NCBI RefSeq assembly: GCF_023091745.1
Contig: NC_068910.1
Span: 136,727,170 to 136,791,169, forward strand
Length of the DNA stretch: 64,000 nucleotides
Origin: Budorcas taxicolor
Taxonomy: Eukaryota; Chordata; Mammalia; Artiodactyla; Bovidae
Direction of reading: 5' to 3'
In this document: positions 56,791-64,000 of the stretch, one piece after another
Layout of the letters: the number at the start of each line of letters is the position of its first letter
Position numbering within the stretch: the stretch's first letter is position 1
Program-made: the position numbers and the translations under genes
The notes under the pieces: generated by a model
The model's database searches: none
Seen by the model: only the letters and a program-made list of their open reading frames with translations
What the model was told of the DNA's origin: nothing

Positions 56791-58217
56791 TGAGTCCCTT
56801 CATTGTCTTGACTTATATTCCTTGGGCTCCACACCAAAGCTTCAAGTTCTCCTGATAAGACAAGCTCCTGATGTTACAAAGAAATCTTTGGAATGTTGCC
56901 AAACTCGATTATATCTATTGCTGACTTAATTTTGTCAACATAATTAAATAAATTATAGCTCCAAATAAATTTTAAATGAAGGAATTAAAATTTCCCTGAT
57001 TTTTTTGCCCCAAAGGAAAAGCAGAAAGAAATGTAGCAGTTTATTTACAGATTATTTCATTTGATTATGTTGGATGATCATGTCCTTCACGATTAAGTTT
57101 TGAGATATGTCAGCAGTGTTTGCGTGTAGTTCTGAAGTGTGCCTAGTTCCTTTTCCCATAATCATGGACTCTCAGATTTAGAAAGATCTTAGGTGGTTAT
57201 CACTCTGCTTCTCCTCCAGTGCAGAACCCCTGCATTCCAGTAATCTTGGCAGATGGTCATCCAGTCTCTACCAAAATCTTTCTCAAGATGGAAAGTCTAC
57301 TCCTCTCTAATAGTATAGCGTTCTAATTTTGCTTATTGGTCCAGAAGTAATTTTGAAGTTTCAGGACTGCTTTTTAGAGTTTTCAATTTGGAGATCACAA
57401 TGATTTTTCAGTTTTGTTGAAATAACTTTGGAAATTTACCAGGAAATATTTTAAATATAGAATTTCTGATTTTAAAATTTAGTGGCTTCTTGGAGGAAAA
57501 TTGAAAGTTTGAATTGCATTCAAGTGAAAACTAGAATGGTTAGATGATTGAAGATGACTGAGTGATTTTATAACCCTTATAAAAAAGTGAGCTCAGAATG
57601 CCAACTTCACACTGTGGTACTTCTTCTTTGCAAAAATAAACTTTCTGTAATTCTTTTTTTAAACCCCCAAATAGTGGAGTTATTGTTTCTACCAAAAACA
57701 GTATAACAATATAAAACTACCCTAATAGTAATATGTTTAGAAAATAGTGGTAGATTTAACTAATCCCAAGTAGAAATACGTATATTCCTTTAAAAAATTG
57801 TTAGCAGACATATCAATATTGGGATTAAATGAAAACATTTAAAACAACACCCATAGAATAGCACGTTGTTCCCTTTGTCTATTTTTATACATATTATTTT
57901 GTTCTTTTAATCACAGTGTGTACAATTTATTTATCCAGGTTATATAATTTATAAACTTTTAAAATTTGCTTTTCTCTTTTAATGTGTATTCTGTATAGTC
58001 GTTTGTGTTATTGCATAATAGTCCACTGAATTACAGTATGTTAATATGTTGAAGCATGCTTCTGTTATTGAACATTTAGGTCTCCCCTTATGAATGTTGT
58101 TGATCTAACTATCCTAATACAATGCTTTTCTACTGTTTGAGCTGTTTCTCTAGGATAGATTTGTCTAGGGACATCAGTAAAAACCATACAAACTTTTTAA
58201 TGTGTTATTTTGTTTAG
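56791..58217. other. ACAP2: Intron upstream of the PH-domain exon
   Basis: No BovB or SINE. 57160-57310 may be a very old MIR or L3 piece. 57890-58120 has weak antisense L1 3-prime features (gtccactgaattacagtatg). The acceptor tract is at 58200-58217. Confidence 0.45.
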
Positions 58218-58330
58218 GATTTCTCCAGTGATGATTCTAAGCTAGAATATAACGTAGATGCTGCAAATGGCATTGTTATGGAAGGTTATCTGTTCAAACG
58301 TGCCAGCAATGCCTTCAAAACTTGGAACAG
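58218..58330 (+). CDS. ACAP2: ACAP2 coding exon, probably exon 10 (start of PH domain)
   Basis: This 113-nt exon starts in phase 0 with DFSSDDSKLEYN and ends FKTWN plus the first two bases (AG) of an arginine codon, about residues 249-286. The acceptor is ttttgtttag and the donor gtaata. After an acidic linker, GIVMEGYLFKRASNAF is the first strand and following loop of the PH domain. The domain's basic residues (KR and the split R) form part of the phosphoinositide-binding loop that ArfGAP-family PH domains use for lipid-stimulated GAP activity. The continuation (RWFSIQ) is beyond the window, but the 21-nt microexon at 62337 fits the phase exactly. Confidence 0.96.
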
Positions 58331-61300
58331 GTAATATATTTCAAACACCAGTCTTGCTCTTTCCATATCCTCAGTTTTCTGACTTCTCTGTGGTTTAGTG
58401 ACTCTTTCCTTCATAATTCTCTAAATTCACAGTCCCTAGTAACTTTTCTGAACTATGTGTATTGGAGATAAGTTGCCCCTCGAGGAATAAGGCCTTAAGA
58501 AGGAAGTGAAAAATAACACTAGCAAATCTAAATTCTAAAATTTAAGCAAAGTTTAAATCGGGAAGCAAGGAAAATTTTTATAATGCTTGGGTTGTAATGA
58601 CTAGGTTACTACAATGAATAAGTTTTTAAATGTGAGCTTCCTCCGCTGTTTGTTATGAAATAGATCTGATTTCAAGTTATATATTGATTATAATGGATGA
58701 ATAAGACAAGTGGGCTGTTTTTCATTTTTTGGGTTCCTCCTTTATATGTATGTTTATATACAGATTTACTTAATTTTGGCTTGTGAATCTTTAAGTGAGA
58801 TGATCCTGGTTTTCTGATCTTTTCAATAACTTTAACCAGGCTTTTTAGAATATGGGATGAGTTTTATATGTGAAATGTATGTGGTAGCTGGTGCTCCTTT
58901 TTTGTTAACTTGATGCCTACTGAAAAATGTTTTTTTCTAAACTGATTTTTGAAAATAAATGTTGATCAAGTAAATATCTTTTAAATGAATGTATAAAATA
59001 TTGCATTTCTCATGTATTAATAAAGTGAAATCATTTCAGACATGAAGGCAAAAGGAAAGAGTGATTGTCTCAGGATCATCTTTCTGAATAGCAGTGAATA
59101 GTCTTATTCAAGGATAATTCCTTTGTGGAAAAAAAAGAATTATTTTGTAATAGTTGAGAATAGTATCAGATTCTGGTTGATTGATTTAATAACTATTATA
59201 TTATTGGTTGAATGTGTATATTTTATTTGCTACTTGAACAGGATGTGAATTCACTTAATGATAGAGAAGATTGTTTTCTTTTTTAAAAAAGTGGACATTA
59301 GCAAAATAAATAGAATTTTCTTGGTAAGTTTAATTTGGTATACATTTTTGTTAATTTAACTGGAAACCGTTATGCTTGAATATTCAAAATATTGAAATGG
59401 ATTCTTAGTGCACTTATTTTGAGTTCTTGGTGATGAGGTTATATACAAAAAATATTTACTGATATTTTCAAATGTCATTTTAGTATCACTATATCAATGT
59501 TATTTGTATCAATTTAGTGTCAATGTCATTGAGTATCTCCTTAGCATTTGATATTGTCAGATGTTTAAATGGGACATGGTGTGTTATATTTGAAGTAATT
59601 GTTCTTTACCTGAGAATGAATATAAATGGGAAAGAATGGTGATTGTATTTGATACTGAGTTTCTTTGAGTAATGTAGGACTTTAAAAATAATACATAAAT
59701 ATAGGAGGATCTACTCAGATGGCCTGGTTAAGAAAGAAGGTTTTAACTATTGTAAAGTAAAAATGTAAAATTGCAGTTTTGTTTTCTAAACTGTAAGAAT
59801 TGAGCCAATAATCTTTTAAGCCTTTCCTGGCAAATTTCCCTGGCCAGAGTAGGAAATTAATATAAGAAATAGCATGATTGTCAAATTTTTTTAATAAAGA
59901 GTTTTCAACCAGTACAGTTTCATGAGGTAATGTTAGAATTGAATTTTAACCTTCAGATTTCAAAACAACCTTCTTAAAATTTAACACAGTGAAAATGCAA
60001 TAAATCCATAAAAGCCATACCATTATGTTAAGAAGAAATGAAATGAACTTCCATGGAGTACTCTTAATCAGAAATGCTCGCAGACTTAAATGAAGCACAA
60101 TAAGTGTTAGTGGAAAATTACATTCCTATTTAGGACAACAGAAGAAAATTGATTGATTCAAGCATGGATCTTTTTGTTTTTATATGTTTCATGAATTTTA
60201 TTAATTGGCATAGACATTTAACCATAACTAAAATCAAGTAGTGAATAGCTATTAAATTCTCAATTGCAGATATGTTACCTACCATTTGTCAAGTAAGAAT
60301 GATAGTAACTTTGAAAATGAGGCCACCTTTTAAAGGAGATGCCATTTCTATATGGTAGGATAACAGTTATTGATTAAAATCATAGATTATAGTTAACATC
60401 CTGATATTTAGTAAAGAAAATGGAGGCGCAGGGACATGTTTGCTCATTCAAGGTCACATACTTAGTTTGTGACAAAACTGACGCTCAAAACCTGGTGTTT
60501 TAGGAAACTTGCTATGAAAATTCCAAACAATCTGCATTTTGATAAGATAAGATACAGCTTTGGTAAAAACAACAACAAAAATAGTTTAAAAACTATTTTT
60601 AAAAACTTTCCTAATGCATTTGCATTATTAGGAATAAATTATGGGTAGCAAATTATTCATTTTCATATACCTTTAAAGAATATTTTGATGAAAACACTAA
60701 TTAAAAGCAGACTTGTAAATAATATAGCATATAAACATATAAAACTCTTCAAAGACAGAAGTCAAAAACTTTTTAACAAAAGTCTGAAGTATTTTATAGG
60801 TTATAGGTCAATAGCTATAAAAGGGAGAAGAAAGAGAAGTCTCTTATATGTTAGTTAGAATTCTCTTCTGCTTTTCAATTTTAAAAATTTGGAATATATC
60901 TAAAATTTTTTTTTATATGAGGTTACCAAAAATCTAGTCTCAGGAAATATTTGCAGATATTTTCCTTTTACCTATATATGATCTCAGACTCTTTCCTACT
61001 TGTTTAGTTAGTTCTCTATCCAGCTTAATATATTTTATTAGCCTCTGAATAAAAGACTATATTTGTGATATTTGTGCCTTAACTACAAGAATCTAGGAAT
61101 TCAACTGTTCAAGCATACAGATTTTTTTCTGCCCACTTTTTTTTTTAAAAAAGATTGTTTGTGGTTTAGTTTTAGGAAACATACTTTCTTGTAGTCACTC
61201 TGAGAGGTTTCAGTCATATGATGACAAATTTGCTATTGTCTATAGCTTTATGGAATAGAAGCACACATATTTCAGAGTCAACTTTAAAAAAAGATCTTCC

Positions 61301-62336
61301 TGAGAGAAATGTGAACTTGACTAGGAATTTCCAGTTAGTTTTAACACCTGATGCTGTATTTCACAAAATCTAAGTATATTTTGAAAGCATCATTCTATAA
61401 TCTGAAATTTAACCAAAGAGATGGTATTTTTATGTGGTGTGATTGAAATGGTGTAAGAAGTGAAACGTTTTATGTCTTAATGTGAATTGTTGAGCTTGTT
61501 TCTGGTTGGTTTCAGATTTCTAATTTGTAGTGGCTCTTAAGATTTTTTTAATGTCTGTAATATATATTTTTTGAAGATGTGATATCTACAAAATAATCTT
61601 CCCAGGCCATCTTCTCAGTGTGGCAGCTTCATTTCAAGCTCAAGTCAGACCTAGATGGATTTTAACACTATGCTCAGTCTTTGTTAAACTGGAAAATGTA
61701 GCTAAAAGCATAAAATGCATTATACAGTATCTTAAAGTATTCTGTTTCTAGTACAGATACAAATAAGAAGTGTATACATAGAGTAAAGATGAACTCTACT
61801 TATGTGTGGCCTTAAAGTGTCTGCTCTCATTTGATGAGAAGAGGGTGAGCTGGTGGGAGGAGCTTTTCATGTTGAAATGTTCTCATTTGTTTCAGGTTTA
61901 GGTAGACATAGCTGTAGTGATTGTTTCCTTTAATTTTTTAAGATGAGGAAAACTACTATTTGTATTTTAGAGCTATAATCATAGAGGTAGATAACTCCCA
62001 ATGATAGTAGAGTGTGCGAATATTCTCAATAGTAGACTGTACAGAATTTTCTCTGCCATAATGCTTTGAAGAATATTTTGAACATTTATAAAATATTAGC
62101 CTTTCAGATTCCTAAGAGTTGGAATTAGTTGTATAAATGCGTATATATATAATATCAGCAAAATGCAACAGATATTTTTGATTCTTTTGTTAGGTTATGA
62201 GCTTAAGCTGGTTCCTTTAATTCTTGCTTTATTTTCATATCATGCTAGTCCTTTGCTTATTTTGCACATTTGCGTTTTCATTCTTTTACCACCTTTCCCT
62301 TATGTTTTAATCCTGCCCCATTTTTTCACATGACAG
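58331..62336. other. ACAP2: Repeat-poor intron between PH exon and 21-nt microexon
   Basis: Four kilobases of AT-rich sequence with no BovB, Bov-tA or L1 that I recognise. A MIR fragment in antisense is likely at about 60415-60500 (gaggcgcagggacatgtttg, aaggtcacatacttagtttg). Ends with the pyrimidine-rich acceptor of the microexon. Confidence 0.6.
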
Positions 62337-62357
62337 GAAAAAGCCCGATCATATCAG
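62337..62357 (+). CDS. ACAP2: 21-nt alternative microexon of ACAP2 inside the PH domain
   Basis: A 21-nt exon lies between acceptor acatgacag and donor gtacca. Its first G completes the arginine codon split at 58330. It then encodes KKPDHI and leaves AG for the next arginine, so inclusion adds seven residues (KKPDHIR) between WNR and RWFS with no frame change. I recall ACAP2 isoforms carrying this insertion. A pyrimidine-rich tract with a TGC motif and a T run precedes the acceptor, as in SRRM4-dependent neuronal microexons. It would lengthen the loop between the first two PH strands, next to the phosphoinositide-binding basic residues, and add two lysines there. Tissue regulation is inferred. 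Confidence 0.8.
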
Positions 62358-63401
62358 GTACCAAATGGCTTCCTTCCCCTCACCCCTGCCTTACTCCAAC
62401 TTCCTCTTTGGCACGAGAAAGCTCGTAATTAACCTGCATTTCAGTTGGATTACTTGCAATGGATATAAAGTCTCTTTAGGTTTTAAACTGAGAAGAAAAT
62501 GTAAACATCTTATTTGAGGAACAGAATTATACCTTTTCATTGCTTATATCCTCAGTTTGTTTTAATCTGGAAAGGAACGTTTGATGTGTAAATAGTTGTC
62601 CAAAGAAGACATAGCTTCAGTAATACAAGTACTACAAGTATGTATATATGTGTGTATGTGTACACACATTCACATATATATATATATGCATGTATATATG
62701 TAGGTATGTATTTTTTAGGGGAAATAAGTTGGTAAATGGTTTTTAAATTTTTGAAATAGTAATTAGGTATTAGTATCTTTGGTAATCACCTTATTAATTA
62801 TGTTTAAAGGAAACATTGCCAATTCCTAGCTTTTTTGTTTGTTTTACCACTTTGGTCTTTTTCCTTGTGAAAACTAAATTGAATTTTAAATAAAGGAACA
62901 TATATATGTTCGAGCTTTTAATTTTATTAAATGTTCACTATTTGGCATCTATATGAATCTGTACATGAACCCATCATTTGTATAATTTTAGTGATAAAGC
63001 TTCTACTTTTAAAGATGAATAGTGATAAAGATTTAAAAATTTTGCTTTTACCCATGTTCTTGATTTTAAGTAAGTCCTGGGACTAGTGTTCAAAAATTGT
63101 AAAAGATACTTGATTTATTTTTTAATGTATTCCCCCCCTAATTTTGTCATATAGAAGCTCTTGTTGATATTTAAAAACTAATATTTGTTTATGATGTAAA
63201 ATTTTGGTCTAAATTTTTATTATATTGAGTTGTCTCAATTTGAGATAGATATAAATTGATGTCTTAGTTTTCTTAAAACCAAAAAAATTACACTTTTGAA
63301 TACTTATATTTTGGCTTTTTGGTCAGATTATGAATCTTGTAAATATAGTATAGCTGTCAGCATAATGCTTTCCAACATTTGTCTTTTTTATTATGTAATT
63401 A
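62358..63401. repeat. ACAP2: Intron after the 21-nt microexon, with TA/TG-rich tract
   Basis: Starts with gtacca. A mixed (TATG)n, (CACA)n and (TA)n tract occurs at about 62637-62710. No other repeat recognised. Confidence 0.6.
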
Positions 63402-63409
63402 CCTTTTAA

Positions 63410-63610
63410 GTGAAGTCGCTCAGTCGTGTCTGACTCTTTGCGACCCCATGGACTAGCATATCAGGCTTCTCCATCCATGGGATTTTCCAGGCAAGAGTAC
63501 TGGAATAGGTTGCCATTTCCTTCTCCAGGGGATCTTCCCGACCCAGGGATTGAATGCAGGTCTCCCGCATTGTAGGCAGATGCTTTACCCTCTGAGCCAC
63601 CAGGGAAGCC
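63410..63610 (-). mobile_element. Bov-tA SINE, antisense, with target-site duplication
   Basis: Complement of Bov-tA from gctcagtcgtgtctgactct to tctgagccaccagggaagcc. Direct repeats ccttttaa at 63402-63409 and 63611-63618. The remaining bases to 64000 are plain AT-rich intron. Confidence 0.94.
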
Positions 63611-64000
63611 CCTTTTAAATTACCATTTAAAGTATCTTCAAATTGCGGGTGGCATGAGCTTGAAATATTAAATATTTTCTATATCCTGTAGATTGTGAAT
63701 AATTTTCCTTTTATTGGAGGTCTTAATAATAACTAGAGTTATTCTATAGGAGAAAAGATTATATTTATTTTGCTTACCTGATTAAAGTCTTGATTAATAT
63801 AAATGAATATAGTTAGCTCTTTTTTTTTTTTTAAATGATAGAAGAGGGAAGATAGTACCATAAGATATACTGAGTATGGCAATTAAAATTTTTTTCTAGC
63901 CAGGATAGTTGTGATTTTTTTCACTTAGGAAATGTCAAATTAAGATGAATTCATAGTGTCTTGAATTTATAATATAAACAAAAATTGATGATGTGAAAAA

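Larger units (their letters stand above)
1..64000 (+). other. ACAP2: ACAP2 gene, internal portion (exons about 3 to 10 with introns)
   Basis: Eight exons in one orientation translate, in order and with matching splice phases, to the N-terminal part of ACAP2 (centaurin beta-2). ACAP2 is a cytosolic and endosomal GTPase-activating protein for Arf6 that also binds Rab35. Family architecture is BAR, PH, ArfGAP, ankyrin repeats. The window carries the BAR domain from about residue 38 and the start of PH (numbering recalled from the human protein). Neither the promoter and start codon nor the ArfGAP and ankyrin exons are here, so both ends of the window lie in introns; the left-hand 6.8 kb is intronic by inference. 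The translation shows no stop or frameshift, and I see no difference from the human protein as I remember it. Confidence 0.95.

Noticed and set aside
4467..63610. tRNA-like A and B boxes in many places as tRNA genes
   Set aside because: Each belongs to a Bov-tA or CHR SINE head. None has a complete cloverleaf.
62358..64000. Next ACAP2 exon (RWFSIQ and onwards)
   Set aside because: No matching coding sequence appears before the window ends.
1..64000. CRISPR arrays, operons, phage or plasmid features
   Set aside because: Repeats are dispersed eukaryotic transposons without regular spacers, and the gene structure is spliced vertebrate. No prokaryotic signals.

Overview
This is ruminant (pecoran) genomic DNA. 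BovB LINEs of the RTE clade, Bov-tA and BovA2 SINEs, and CHR-type SINEs occur together with ordinary mammalian MIR, L2, L1 and hAT relics. I cannot tell cattle, buffalo, sheep and goat apart from the sequence.

The whole window appears to lie inside one plus-strand host gene, ACAP2 (ArfGAP with coiled-coil, ankyrin repeat and PH domains 2). Eight coding exons can be read with consensus splice sites and matching phases: 6836-6955, 7713-7766, 33492-33550, 36896-37079, 40776-40820, 45596-45691, 52550-52624 and 58218-58330. They add up to 746 nt and encode most of the BAR domain and the first strand of the PH domain. Two very small exons also fit in frame: a 12-nt one at 54735-54746 (adds AALQ between BAR and PH) and a 21-nt one at 62337-62357 (adds KKPDHIR inside the PH domain). 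The first roughly 37 codons lie upstream of the window. The rest of PH, the ArfGAP domain and the ankyrin repeats lie downstream.

Layout. 1-6.8 kb: intron with two antisense BovB copies and several SINEs. 6.8-7.8 kb: two exons. 7.8-33.5 kb: a 25.7-kb intron filled by nested L1s, including a near full-length antisense L1 (about 9.1-15.8 kb) inside an older L1, and a probably inverted L1 at 27.4-29.4 kb. 33.5-37.1 kb: two exons around a dense SINE cluster with a palindromic arrangement. 37.1-45.7 kb: two exons, an L2 and two BovB copies in opposite orientation. 45.7-58.3 kb: L1 remnants, an inverted SINE pair just after the 52.6-kb exon, the 12-nt microexon, and the exon that opens the PH domain. 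58.3-64 kb: repeat-poor intron with the 21-nt microexon and one late Bov-tA.

Apart from ACAP2 I found no other host gene, RNA gene, CRISPR array or operon. The remaining open reading frames are reverse-transcriptase debris from BovB or L1, SINE translations, or chance frames in microsatellites. I see no evidence of a new biological system. The most informative observations are the two microexons and the inverted-repeat pairs close to exons. Repeat names are by recognition of family consensus and boundaries are approximate to a few tens of bases unless a target-site duplication is given.
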